This document shows, piece by piece, positions 11,675 to 24,600 of a DNA stretch of 64,000 nt. The stretch's first letter is position 1, and each line of letters opens with the position of its first letter. The notes below the pieces were generated by a model, which saw nothing but the letters and a program-made list of their open reading frames with translations, had not been told where the DNA came from and did no database searches. The stretch is from assembly GCA_007115705.1 (NCBI GenBank), contig QXEO01000167.1:4290553-4354552 (forward strand), given 5' to 3'. Source of the DNA: Dactylis glomerata. Taxonomy: Eukaryota > Streptophyta > Magnoliopsida > Poales > Poaceae. Made by a program: the position numbers and the translations under genes.

Positions 11675-13022
11675 GCGCTTTTGCGTCATGATCTTCTTGA
11701 AGATGCCACGTGCGGCGCTCCGTTGGTGGGGAGGTGGAGTGGCGGTGTTTCGTGTTGCCTCTTTGGTTCGCTAGTTTTAGCAAGGCTTGCTTCGTGCTCA
11801 ATGTTCCTTGCTAGGCTCTACCCTAGTGCTGCATCGCCGGTGTGCGCAGTGGTGGTTGATTCCTGGTGGTGGTCGACTTCTGGTGGCGTTGCCTGCGATG
11901 GTGGAGTTGGCTCGATGGTACAGAGGTTGTTGGTTCGCCCGGCTCGGGGGAACTCTGGCCCGATAATGTAGCATGTCCTGCATCTGCTCTTCTTTTGCGT
12001 AGTCTTCGTATTGGTACTGATCTTGCCTGTTGTTCCACTTTCGGTTGTAGCCTCTTTGGTAGGCCTGTTTTTTATGTGCATATGTTTCTTGTAAGCTGGA
12101 TGTAACATTATATATTTGTATTAATTTAAGGTTAGCCTTTGGCCTTTTATCTGGAAAAAAAATGAGTTGTCTTGGATGAAACGTCAGCTGGGTGCAGGCG
12201 TGTAGCAGCAGAGCAACATCGCTGGCAAGAGATTCCAGCTGTCTAGCAGGACCATGCATTGCATGGGACCATAACTCACACATACATTTCAACATCATCA
12301 AGGTTTGATGATGTAAACGGCCCATCTATCATGCACCACGCAAATATACTACAGTAGCTCACATTGATTCGAATTTCGATATAAGCGACGTGATGATGTT
12401 TATCAGTGGCAGAGCCAGGGAGGCAAATAGCTCTATTTTCTTTCATCAAGTCCCTAAATTTTTTTAGTGATCTTTCAGCGAGAACGAGAACTATAGACCC
12501 AATTTTGAAATCCATGCATGTAAGAATATATATATATATTTTTTAGAAAATGATATGTATTTTGCACCGTGTGAAATAAATCAGTACATATTTTTTAGAC
12601 ATGTATGAACAAACTTGTAAGAATAATTTAGGCCAAAAAAAAAATGATTCGCGACCCGTTCCACGTCGCTCCCGTGGGTGACCGGGGCAGCACCTCCAAA
12701 CCTTACCTCCCAAGCCCCCTCAACCTTCCCCTTTCTCTGCCGCCGCCGACAAACGCTGCGGGCAAAGCCCTGCAGTGCCGACGGCGGTGGGCTTCCTCTA
12801 CCCGGGCGCATGATGAGCTGCGCGGGGCAGCCGTGACCGCGGCGCTGTGCTACTGAGATTCATTGATCTCGGCACTGCGAGCGGTGCTGCGATGACGACA
12901 GGTCTGGTGGCGATGGCAGCGGGTGGTGCGGTGCGGAGCTGCATCAGGATGGCGCGGGGGTGGTGGTGAGTCACCATGGTGGCGGGGATGCACGCCTAGA
13001 TCTGGGCATATTCAGGGCTGAT
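11675..13022. other. Unassigned region, possible LINE 3' remnant
   Basis: No credible protein is encoded. The part 11675-12165 is rich in GGTGG/TGGCGG and ends in AT-rich sequence with TTTAAGGTTAGCCTTTGGCC, reminiscent of 3' ends of plant LINE elements; this is only a resemblance. A (TA)n run lies near 12527-12540. 12640-13022 is GC-rich without a convincing ORF. The 13028 solo LTR interrupts this sequence, which resumes at 14628. Confidence 0.3.
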
Positions 13023-13027
13023 CTAGG

Positions 13028-14622
13028 TGATACGTCTCAAACGTATCTATAATTTTTGATGCTCCATGCTTTGTTTTACACCATTTGCCTAATGTTTCGT
13101 TACACTTAGTGGCATTTTTATACATTTTCCGGAACTAACCTATTAACGAAGTGCCACTGTGCCAGTTTCCTGTTTTCTGCTGTTTTTGTGTTTCAGAAGT
13201 GATACACAGGAAATATTCTCGGAATTGGACGAAACAAGTTCCTGAAGTCATATTTCACCGGGGAGCTCCCAAACATCCGAAGGAGAAAAGGAGAGGGGCC
13301 ACATGGGCCCCACACACAGGGCTAGCGCGGCCAGGCCCCTGGCCGCACCGGGCCCGTGTGAGGGGGCGTGGGACCCCCTCTGACATCGCCCTTTCGCCTA
13401 TAAGTACCCCCTGACGAGAAAAACCTAAGGGCCCGATCAGTTTTCCAGAATACATCGCGATCCGCCGCCGCCGTCGACCCGAAGATCGGGAGGGTCCAGA
13501 AGCTCTTCCCGGCACCCTGCCGGAGAGGGGAATCGCCACCGGAGGTCTTCTTCATCGCCATGCTTGCCTCCGGAGCGATGAGTGAGTAGTCTACCTTGGA
13601 CTATGGGTCCATAACAGTAGCTAGATGGTTGTCTTCTCCACCATGTGCTTCATGTTTAGATCTCATGAGCTGCCCTACATGATTGAGATCACCGTTATGT
13701 AATACTATGATGTTGGTTTGTTGGGATCCGATGAATATTGGTGTTTATGATTAAGTTGCTGTACTGAATTATATCTTTTGTTATCTCTATGTTGTTTATG
13801 ATCTTGCATGCTCTCCGTTGTTAGTAGCTATCTTGGCCGAGTAGTTGCTAGTGACTCCAAGAGGGGGTATTTATGCTCGATAGTGGGTTCATGCCTCTAT
13901 TTCACCTGGGGGAGTGACAGAAACCTCTAAGGTGGTAGATGTGCTGTTGCTACTAGGGAGAAAACAACATTCATATGCTCAAGGGCATATGCTTTGTTTA
14001 CATTACACACTTTGCTTAATGCAATTATCTGTTGTTCGCAACTTAATACTTTCGGGGTGTTCGGATGATATCCCTGAGGGTGGATTATTAGTCATAGATG
14101 CAGTTGGATGGCGGTCTATGTATTTTGTTGTAATGCCCAGAGTAAATCTCATAGTGATCTTCTTGACATATCACGTTATCTTTATTCTATCAATTGCCCA
14201 ACTGTAATTTGTTTACCCAGCATGTTATTTATCTATGGAGAGACACCACTAGTGAACTGTGGACCCCGGTCCTATTTTAATCATATTGCAATTACCTGTT
14301 TACTATTCCCGCACTGTTTACTTTACTAGCATTTTACTACTGTTTTCCACTCGATACACTCATAACCTTTGTTTCAAGCAAACCGGTGAGATTGACAACC
14401 TCATCGCAAGTTGGGGACAAAGTATTTGTTTGTGTGTGTGCAGGTTCCACAAACACCTTCAGTCGTCACCGTCTCCCTTCTCCTGATCGATATTAAACCT
14501 TGGTTTCTTAACTGAGGGAAAATTTGCCGCTACACTCATCATACCTTCCTCTTGGGGTTCCCAACGGGCTGGTCATCACCACGCACAAGGACAGTTTGCT
14601 CCCACATCAATTTGGAGTAGCA
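13028..14622 (+). repeat. Solo LTR, family B/C type
   Basis: This 1,595-bp LTR starts TGATACGTCTCAAACGTATC and ends in CA. It is flanked by a perfect 5-bp duplication, CTAGG, at 13023-13027 and 14623-14627. Most of its length resembles the LTRs at 35763-37392 and 41305-42934, including the TCCTCTTGGGGTTCC stretch near the 3' end. No internal region is attached, so it is the product of recombination between LTRs. Confidence 0.88.
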
Positions 14623-14627
14623 CTAGG

Positions 14628-17018
14628 CCGGGAGGGCTAAGGCCAGAACATGCGTGTTATGTGGCTCCCGCCGGCGACATGGACCTGGGAGCTCCCCTTG
14701 TTGAGCGTGGTTTGTGACCACCTGGTAGATCCTTTAGGTTCTACAGGATGTCACTTGTGGGTGGTACGGAGGCGCCTTGTCCGCCCTGCTCGTTGCAAAT
14801 TTTGGCCCTCTGTTCTAGCTCGATCTGGACCAACGGGTCGATCTACGCACCGGTCTCCCTTGTCAGAGTTGTTAGACCTCTTTGCAGTGGTGTGTGCTGC
14901 TCTGTTGGGATCGAGACCAAGGATGACGGGGTAGTGGCCGTAAAAGGTGGGTTGCACGGGTCACTCTTCGACGAGTGACATGGCGGTGGTGATGGTCTCT
15001 CTGTTTGGCCAGAAGGCTGATGAGGAGAGTGTTGTCTGCGCTTCGGCAAGGGTGGCTCTTAGATCGTGCTATGGAGGCCTGGCTTGTTGATAGTGGGCAG
15101 TCCGAGGTGCCGGATTGTGGTGCAAAGGTTTTTCTGGGCGAAAGCTCAAGGATACGACGCTAGCGGTGGTGATGCTTGCGGGTGTCATAACCCTCCTGGG
15201 GGCGCCGTTGTGGTTACCTTTCCCGCTTCACCTATGGGTGAAAACCCTTGACCGTCTCGGTCTCGACGATGGCGGAGTGTTCCGTCGTTACCCTCTTGGG
15301 GGCGTTGTCGTGAAGCTCTGATATCTTTTAGTCTTGTTCCGTTGTGATTGGTAGGCAAGTTCGGATGCTGTCTCGAGGCATTTTGGGCGCTGGCATGAAG
15401 TGTTCTCGGCGGCCTCCTATCTTTTACACCCGACTTAGTCTCCACCTTTCTCCATCATCGTTGCCCGCTGGCAGGATAGCCGCTCCACAGCTCGGAGCGA
15501 GAGGGCAGGTGGCCCTCTCCGGCAAGAGAGTTTTCTCATCACCTTGTATTGATTCGGTCATGTTGCTTTATATATAAAGCGGCGTGAAAATCTATTTTGA
15601 GTATAACTTAGGCTTATATAATTGTGAGTGGAGAGAAATTTATACAGTGGCGCATAGGTGTCGTACGTGTCTTGCGTTCTAATCAGCTGGTCCATAGATG
15701 ACTTGTCGTCCATTCGGCCGGCGCGTACGTCCGCACATGGCTCGGCAGCTGCTGGACGATCGGTGCATCTCCCCGATCGACCGAAAGCAGCAGGTGGTGC
15801 CTGGGCTAATTTGGCTTCGTGGGCGGCGGCTGAAGCTAGAAACGAAGACGACGGGTACGCTACGGCGGAATGAATTGTGGGGCTCCCTATCTTGATGAGT
15901 ACTAAGTATCATGGAGTATTTGAGTGGGGGGTTCATCTTCATGAATCATGATGGGGATAGAGAGCTGAGAACTGCTCTGCCCCTGTTTAATCAATCTCGT
16001 GTTTGCCATGGGAAACCGATCGAGAATCTCTGCGAGGTGAGCTGCCGCTCGCACGGGTTCGCGTGGGCCATCGTACCGATCCATGTCGTCGTCGGCGCCA
16101 CAGAAGAAACGGGGCCCAAGGATACAGCCTAGGACCCCGTAAAAGATTCGACAGTAAAATCGGCTTGAGGTGTACCGTAAACCGTTGTTACAAACTTACG
16201 GTACGGCCATAAAACTGCATCGAGGTCTGGCTCGCAAAGTTTGTGCGGTAAACACTAAAACTACACCAGAAATCACGATATCTACGGATTTCGGGGCGAA
16301 ATGCGGTAAACCGCATCAATATTTCACCCTCACCCCCTTCCACTTTCGCTGCTCGCTGTTGTTGATACTTGATACCAGTCGGCTCCGACCGACCTCGACA
16401 CATCGCGGTCGGATCCAAGCGCGTCAAGACCCGATCTACCGACCACCCAAATTCGCCTTGCCGCAGAGCTTCTTCGTCGAGCTCGCATCTCCGAGCAGGC
16501 ATGTCGTTACAGAGCCCTCTCTTGATGCAATCTCGCGTCTCTCGCGTAGGTGGGGATCCTTTTGTGCACGCACGACGACAAAGCGGGAGGCCCGAGGGCC
16601 GCACGGGGTTTGCCTCAGGCTCTATGCATGTAGCTCATCTCCCTCAAAACGACTCCGACTACGATGGGCTGCCCACCAAACCAGGGCTTCCTAATCGTCG
16701 ACTACTCTGACGATGACAATGACTCGAAGTGAAGCCGTTGACGCCGCCGCGACCACCCCACAACTCCCGGTGATGTATCCCGGGTTAGGTATTAGGGTTC
16801 GAAACTAGCTATAGGATATAGTTCCCCCTTTGGATCGATGTAGCTATCAGTTATCGAAGAACTAGTATGAAAATCTGGCGACAATGCTTTTATTTTTTAA
16901 ATATACAATTCATATAGTACGTGATTTCTGATCTAGGAGAGCAAAAATCATATCGCAAAAGTGGTTTGTGGTAATGTCGTTTTGCGGTACATGCATGCTA
17001 GAGATGCTCTAATACCTA
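14628..17018. other. Intergenic sequence with degenerate repeat remnants
   Basis: I see no gene here. Around 15470-15590 the sequence ends with GTTGCTTTATATATAAAGCGG, which resembles the 3' end of Triticeae LINE elements and may be a remnant. The block 16130-17010 contains repeated GCGGTAAACCG-like words (near 16180, 16245 and 16305) and a right edge containing GAGATGCTCTAA, a form often seen at ends of plant DNA transposons; a second end was not found. Reading frames in this GC-rich part look incidental. Confidence 0.3.
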
Positions 17019-17176
17019 CTCCCTCCGTTTTAAAATATAAGATGTTTTAGGTTTGTGAAGCAAGTGTATCTAGACACCTTTTAGTGTATATATTCAAGTG
17101 AACCTATACACTAAAAGATTTCTAGATACATTTGCTTCACAAAGCTAAAACATCTTATATTTTGAAACGGAGGGAG
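17019..17176. mobile_element. Stowaway MITE (Tc1/Mariner)
   Basis: This 158-bp element is flanked by the TA target duplication (17017-17018 and 17177-17178). Its terminal inverted repeats begin CTCCCTCCGTTTTAAAATAT and end with the complementary ATTTTGAAACGGAGGGAG. The inner parts are also complementary (AAGATGTTTTAG with CTAAAACATCTT), so almost the whole element folds on itself, as Stowaway elements do. It lies about 130 bp upstream of the villin TATA box. Confidence 0.95.
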
Positions 17177-17305
17177 TACAATGTACTATGAGAGGTGCAT
17201 CTAAAAGGGGGTGAACCTGAAATAATTCATCACCATCCACTATGCTCGATCTAGTATATGCCGCCATGCCGGTTTCTGACTTCCGCATCTCCCTATGGCG
17301 CTCGC

Positions 17306-18649
17306 TATAAATAGGGGCCTTTCTTAAAAAAGGCGAACCCAAAACGCCGCCACGTATTTCTTCCACCTCTGCTCCGTTCCGTTTCGCTCCATTCCACCCC
17401 CACCCACGACCACCACGGCAGAGTGAGGAGCAATAATAGCGCCCCCGCTTCCTTTATTAGCCCAGCCAGCGTCGCCTCCGCATTTCCCTGCCACCTTCCT
17501 CCGCCGATCGATCCTTCGCCACCGCTCGCCGCCCCACCAAGGTATCGCCGCCTACCTCCAATGCTTTCTTTCCCCTCTCGTCGATTTAGGCGGCTACGCC
17601 TTCGATTTGATCCGAGGTAGTGTGGCCATGGCCCATGGCGTTTGACGGATTTTGTGTGGGACTGTTGTGCATGACGCCATTGTGTGTTTGAGGGAGGAAG
17701 GTACATTTCCGGGGTAGGAATGTGATTGTGGAAATGTGGAGTCGCGGCAACCGATCGTAAGAAATTGGGGTTAAATGTGAGCGATCGACAAACCGCTGAT
17801 TGTTTATTTCATTTCATGTTTATTGGGGGATCACTAAGGCAGGCTGTCAACTTGTCGATCCGTTTGGCTGATCGGACCAGTGGCTGCATTGAGCACTGGT
17901 CCTCCCCCGGCCGCGTAGGTATTTTAATGGAGTGAATAGATGCATTTTTTGAGGAAACCGTAATAATGGAAAGCCTAAGGTGACACAGATACCTAATACT
18001 CCCCTGATCGGAAAAGATTGTTGGTGATTTTGTACTAACTTAAATCACCGACAATCGAATCTTTTCCGATTGGACGGAGTACTAATTACCTGATCCAAAT
18101 TGGGCGTTGTGGGAATCTGGTGATGATACGCAGTCACAACCATGAGATGTGCTACAATAAATACCTGATATTGATGATCTCGCGCGTTCTGATGCGGGCG
18201 ATTACCATCTTTTTCTTATCTGGATGTGGTAGACACACTGTCTTTGATGCCACATATATACATCTCTACACTCTGGATTACAAGTTCTCAGCAGACCTGT
18301 AGTTCTGGCCGCAGAAAAAGCTTACGTGATTCCAATCCAGCCACATGACTTTGTTATGCCTGAATTACTATGCAATTGATCATTTCCCTTGGCTGGTGTT
18401 CTCTTTTTTGTTATTAATTCCTGTGGCCCACTTGCTAACCATCTAAGCTGATTTGACTGTTGTTTCAATCCCCATTGTTTTCGAGGTGTAATCAAATCCA
18501 TATTCAGGACTCCAGATTAACTGCACAGCTTTCTATGGGCTAACTGCTTCTCTGTTTCTTTTCTCAGTATATAAGCTCCAGGTGTTCTTTCGTGGATCCG
18601 TCTGCCACTCTCTTCTGCTCAACTAATCCATCTTCAAGGTTGCTTCTAA
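17306..18649 (+). promoter_or_regulatory. Villin promoter, 5' UTR exons and 5' UTR intron
   Basis: A TATA box (TATAAATA) lies at 17306-17313, followed by a C/T-rich leader. The leader exon probably runs from about 17335 to 17541, where CCAAG|GTATCG makes a good donor. A likely acceptor is TTTCTTTTCTCAG at 18555-18567, which would give a second leader segment 18568-18649 just before the ATG. The leader intron is about 1.0 kb. A first-intron leader is common in plant cytoskeletal genes. The splice sites are inferred from sequence only. Confidence 0.65.
17999..18079. mobile_element. Short Stowaway-like MITE in villin leader intron
   Basis: This 81-bp fold-back element is flanked by TA on both sides. 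The left end CTCCCCTGATCGGAAAAGAT pairs with the right end ATCTTTTCCGATTGGACGGAG. An internal pair GGTGATTT / AAATCACC extends the hairpin. Size and ends fit a Stowaway MITE. Confidence 0.85.
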
Positions 18650-21600
18650 ATGTCAAGCGCAAAACAGGTGCTTGAACCTGCATTTCAAGGAGCAGGACAA
18701 AAACCGTATCCTTACTTACATTTTCTTTGGGATGTTCTGTTGGTTTGCTATACCTTGTGCAATACTTCTGCTGTCTTTTTATGCTGCGTGTCCCTTAACG
18801 ACAGTACAGTGGGACTGAAATATGGCGGATTGAGAATTTTAACCCGGTTCCTTTACCAAAACCGGATTATGGTAAATTCTACTGTGGAGATTCATATATA
18901 ATTCTGCAGGTGATTGTTTAGTCCATCCATCTTCCACAGGAATCTTTCTGGTAACTATTCTATTTCTCCCAAAAAAATTGCAATTTTAATGTCGCATTCA
19001 TCTTTTTTTTGCTAGACGACATGCAACAAGGGTGGTGCTTACCTTTTTGACGTCCACTTCTGGATTGGGAAAGATTCTAGTCAAGTACATTTTCTATAAC
19101 ACCACATGTTCTGCATACCGAGACGGTATCGCCCTTGCAGTCCTCATCCTGACTTGATATATTGTCATGCAGGATGAAGCTGGCACTGCAGCAATTAAGA
19201 CAGTTGAACTTGATACCATGCTTGGGGGTCGTGCAGTCCAGCACAGGGAACCCCAAGGCTATGAATCTGATAAGTTTCTATCATACTTCAAGCCATGCAT
19301 TATACCATTGGAGGGAGGTTTTGCCTCTGGGTTTAAAACGCCAGAAGAGGAAAAGTTTGAAACACGGCTCTATATTTGCAAAGGAAAGAGAGCTATCAGA
19401 GTTAAAGAGGTGCACTACATTTCACCTCCTTCTTTCTTGTGATTAGAAAAACATATACATTTTAATAAATGAATTCTTCAGTGCTATATCAAGTATGTGT
19501 CTTGTTTATTCAGGTTCCCTTTGCTCGTTCATCATTGAACCATGATGACGTATTTATCTTAGATACTGAAAAGAAAATATATCAATTCAATGGCGCTAAC
19601 TCCAATATTCAAGAAAGAGCCAAAGCCCTAGAAGTGATCCAACATTTAAAGGATAAGTACCATGAAGGAGTGTGTGATGTTGCAATTGTTGGTGAGATGA
19701 GCAACAGTAAAACTAAATAATCCATGACTTCCTGCAGCAAGTACACATAGTTTACTTATAGTTTGTTTTTACAACAGATGATGGAAAATTGCAAGCAGAA
19801 TCAGATTCAGGTGAATTCTGGGTCGTTTTTGGTGGTTTTGCACCAATAGGAAAGAAAGCTGTGAGCGATGATGATGTTATTCTGGAAACTTCACCGACCA
19901 AGGTTTACAGGTATTTGAATAAGGATTGCAAGTTTGCAACTGGTCCAGCTAATTAACAATTAGACACTCATTATTTTGTATTGAAAAGTAACTCATTCAA
20001 GTTATAATGAATTCACATATTTCTACCGACAAAGTGCTGCTACATTTATTTGAGAGTTATAATTGTGGGATCTGTGAGATGTACTGATCTAGTAGATTGA
20101 GAAGATGGGAGACTTCAAACCTGTCTTGCAGTCTGAACTATTCGCAATTAGATCTAAGGCAAAAGAAAAGAAAAAGTCAAACTAGTGAACTACTAACGGT
20201 ATATAGTATAGAGTAAAATACAACCACTACTTCTCCTGGGGTACCATGAATTATGCATAGCAGACCACTACTAACGGTATGTTCGATCCACTTGTGAAGT
20301 TGTGATAGTAATCATCTTTTGTAGCTTTCCGATGAAAATAGTTACTTCTGATGAATGCTGATGAAAATTAACTAAATGATTATGTTTAGATTTACATCTA
20401 TTGATACATATGATAGCTGCATGATTACATGGGATTGTTTTGAATTCAGTATAGATTAGTTAAAATGAAAACTTCCAATATATGTACATTCTTTTCCTTT
20501 AATCAGATGAAACTTTAACAATATTTTTTTTTGGAGTGAACACAATTGAATATCTTGCGAACATAGTTAACCACTGTCTTTTCTAGCTGAAGTAAAGGAT
20601 AATGAAAGTTCACGTTAAAAAAAGGATAATGAAAGTTTCAAAATCTGTAATGTTTTTACTTGAAGTTACAAAATCCACCTTAGTATATCTGCTCATGGCC
20701 TTGGGAGTATCTGTTTCAAGATAAGGGGATCAAGAGTGTCAAAAAATGACCCTGTGCCCCAATTTTAACCCTTTGGAAGATGTTTAGTGGTTGTAAGGGG
20801 TATTCAGGGAAAAGTCTAGATACTTTTTCTTTGCTCTAGACGATGCTTTTTTATAGGTTTGTGCAGTTCCTGCTAGTGGTGTAAGATGGACTGAATGTGC
20901 AGCAAAACTTCTCGTTTATCCATAAAGTCTATTACTATATCGTTAGGTCTGTCTTCCCCCATGTATTATAGTTTGATTTTACAAACTTCCGGTGGTTCAA
21001 CTTTATTTCATTCCTTGAACCTTTTTCACACAGTCAATTTTTATGTTTGCAGTATCAATAATGGCAAACTGAAGTTAGAAGAGATTGTTCTGACAAAATC
21101 AATTCTTGAGAACACTAAATGCTTTTTACTTGACTGCGGGTCTGAGTTATTTGTATGGGTTGGTCGAGTAACACAAGTGGACGATAGGAAAGCTGCAAGT
21201 GCGGCAGTTGAGGTAACCCCACAAGGATATATCTTCAGTTTGTTATCTTGTTCACCTATGTCATTCTATGCAAAATTGGATTTGCAGGAATTCATTGTTA
21301 AACAAAGTAGACCAAAGACAACAAGAGTAACCCAAGTAATTCAAGGTTATGAAATCCATACATTCAAGTCCAAGTTTGAGTCGTGGCCAGTAAGTGCAAC
21401 GGGAAATACCAGTGCGGAGGAAGGCCGAGGAAAAGTTGCAGGTATTTGTTCTTTGGGATAAGCCGAAATTCCCCTTCGGATTGTTGCTAATAACATTTTG
21501 CTGTCTGTAGCATTGTTGAAGAAAAAAGGTGATGTCAAGGGGGCCTCAAAAAACAGTGCCCCACTGAATGAGGAAGTTCCTCCTTTGCTAGAAGGCGGCG

Positions 21601-24600
21601 GAAAACTTGAGGTTTGGTGTGTTGATGGCAATGCTAAGACTGCTCTTCCAAAGGAGGATCTTGGAAAATTCCACAGCGGAGATTGTTATATTGTCCTGTA
21701 TACATATCATTCTGGCGAAAAGAGAGAAGAATTCTATCTAACTTACTGGATTGGGAAGGATAGCGTACAGGTAATTAGCTTTTCATTGTTTCCAAGTGTT
21801 ATATATATCATACATTTTTAATTTGCTTTCTTGACTTCTTCTCTACATTCTACCATATTTAATGTATTTTCTTATTCACGTGTGATAACCACACCATCTA
21901 TTGGATGCCTTGAATGGTGTGTTTTCACTGACACCTTCTTGACCTTTTTGTCATTTTTATGTATTATTTTCGTCCGAAATAAAATATTATTCTCGTGTCA
22001 AGTTTTTTCATTATAACTGTACTGGAATTTTTTAATTTTCTCTTTGTTTATTTCACACAGGAAGATCAACATATGGCTCTTCAAATAGCTACTACAATGT
22101 GGAACTCAATGAAAGGAAGACCTGTTCTGGTACTGTATTTCTGTTTTGAAAATTTCTACAATAGTATCCAGGAAGGAGTTTAATGTGTTGTAGTTGGTAT
22201 TGTAGGGTCGTATTTATCAAGGGAAAGAGCCTCCACAATTTATTGCTCTTTTCCAGCCCATGGTTATTCTTAAGGTATGTTCCTATGGTACTCAACTTTT
22301 ATATGATTAATTGATGACCAATAGTTGCTATTCTGTGAGGAACAAACTATGAATTGATATATATATATAGTTGGAAGAGATTTACAAAATCAATGGGAAA
22401 AATAACAGATAATTTTTTTTGAAAATCATGCAGGGTGGAATCAGCTCCGGATACAAGAAATCTATAGAAGAAAAGGGCTTGAAAGATGAAACATATTCTG
22501 GCACCGGCATTGCTCTTGTTCACATTCATGGAACATCAATTCATAACAACAAAACACTTCAAGTTGATGCGGTATTGTTTACCCCTATCTGTGCATATGT
22601 CAATTCAAAGTGATAGTATTTCTTAAAGCCTGAAACTGCATTCAATGGTTATTGTTATGTTGTGAAGGTGGTATATCATAATTAAAATTGAGAATTCAGC
22701 TAGCTACTGAGATTCTTACTCAACTATTGTGCCACGACTTACCATCAATGGATTGTCTTGCTGTAAGATCACAATGGTGAACAGTGAAAACGCAAAATTT
22801 GGTAGTTACAGTTTCGTTCAGATGAAATAAATGTAATATATAAGAAGTGTAGACTTACATGAGAGACAATTGAAAAGTTTATTCAACATTTTTAAAATTT
22901 TGAGTTACCGTATTTAAGATATTGAGATATGTAAAAGAGTTAGGTTGACATAAACATATTGAAAGTCTTTAATCGAGTAGCTGATTTCAAAATATTGAGT
23001 CCTGTTTTTCTTTCAGTAAATGTTGTTCACATCTTAATTTTCTTTTTGTTGACCTTTTTGGCGACTTGACTCATATTAACACTCAAAAAACGGCCAGCAT
23101 AATTATTTTTTGGATAGCTTCCACTAACCTGAGCTATAAACTATATTTTTTTTAAATCAAATTATTTCTACCTTTAACTTGTGAGTAACACATTAGGTTT
23201 CAACATCCCTAAGCTCCACGGATTGTTTTGTCCTGCAATCCGGAAATTCAATGTTTACATGGATTGGCAACACAAGTTCTCACGAACAGCAACAGTGGGC
23301 TGCAAAAGTTGCTGAGTTTTTGAAGGTATATGACAAAATACCACCTTTGTTATTCTCCTTCTGTCTTTCTCTAGTAAGTGCATAATTCTCTGTTCAACAA
23401 AGGTAAACTGTGAGACCATGTAATTTTGTTGAAATTGGAACTCAAGAAAACTTGGGAGCATCATCCATTTTTTTCATTTTCTCATTGATCCGTACGATGC
23501 AGTATCTGTCTAGAACTAAGTGCTAATGAGTTAACATCTGCTACTGGAAACTTTTACTGAAACTAGAGATGAACCTGTAGGGAACAAAAATCAGACTGCA
23601 TTTAGATTACTAGAATCTGATAGATGAAGGATCTTTAATATAAGACTTAACCTTGATATGTAGTATGTTATATTAAGATGCCATCTACTGGAAAGGCTAC
23701 ACAAAATCTGTTCCTTTTGTTATTGTAGGAAGCTTGTATCTACATAATATGCATAGAGGCTGTGTGATATTTGAATTAAGATGGTTGTTTACAGTCCTGT
23801 TGGAAGTATGCATTGTGTTATACTTTTCAAAAACACTAACCTTCACTGAATAAAATATGGAGAATATGAAACAATATGAACATGATTGCTGCCACAGAAA
23901 AGGCCTGTTTTGGAATGCAGAAATTTCATAGAAACAGTTCAATGCCTGCTGGAGGAATCACGGATGATCCCTACTTCCAAAGGCAGACTGACTTGGTTGC
24001 GAAATTCCCCTAATAGCTTGTTATGAACAACTTGAAAAAATCATTTCCTCTCATTCCCAGCTACTTAGCGCTAACTGTGATTATCTGATGTTTTTCTAAT
24101 TCACAGCCTGGCGCTTCTATCAAACATTGCAAGGAGGGAACTGAGAGCTCTGCTTTCTGGTCTGCTCTTGGTGGAAAGCAGAATTACACAAGTAAAAATG
24201 CCACACAGGATGTTGTTAGAGAACCTCATCTGTATACTTTCTCATTTAGGAATGGTCAGTTGTTTTGAAAACTTAATTCCATAATTTCATCTTATTGTTA
24301 CTCTAAATCTATATTCTACAAGTACCCTAATCATCTTCCATTGTTTCATTTTCATGTGTGATAACATGATAACCACCTATCAGGAAAGCTGGAGGTTTGT
24401 TTTCTTATGAACCTTAAATTTTATGCTTCAGGGCCTCGGGATTTCAAATTTCTAAAAGGCCACTTTACCTACAGGTTACCGAAGTTTTCAATTTTTCACA
24501 AGATGATTTGTTGACCGAAGATGTGATGATACTTGACACACATGCCGAAGTCTTTGTTTGGATGGGTCAGTGTGTGGACACAAAAGAGAAACAGACCGCA

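Noticed and set aside
17423..17706. ORFs in the C/T-rich block downstream of the villin TATA box
   Set aside because: This is the villin leader exon and the start of its intron. The frames have no conserved residues and cross a good splice donor.
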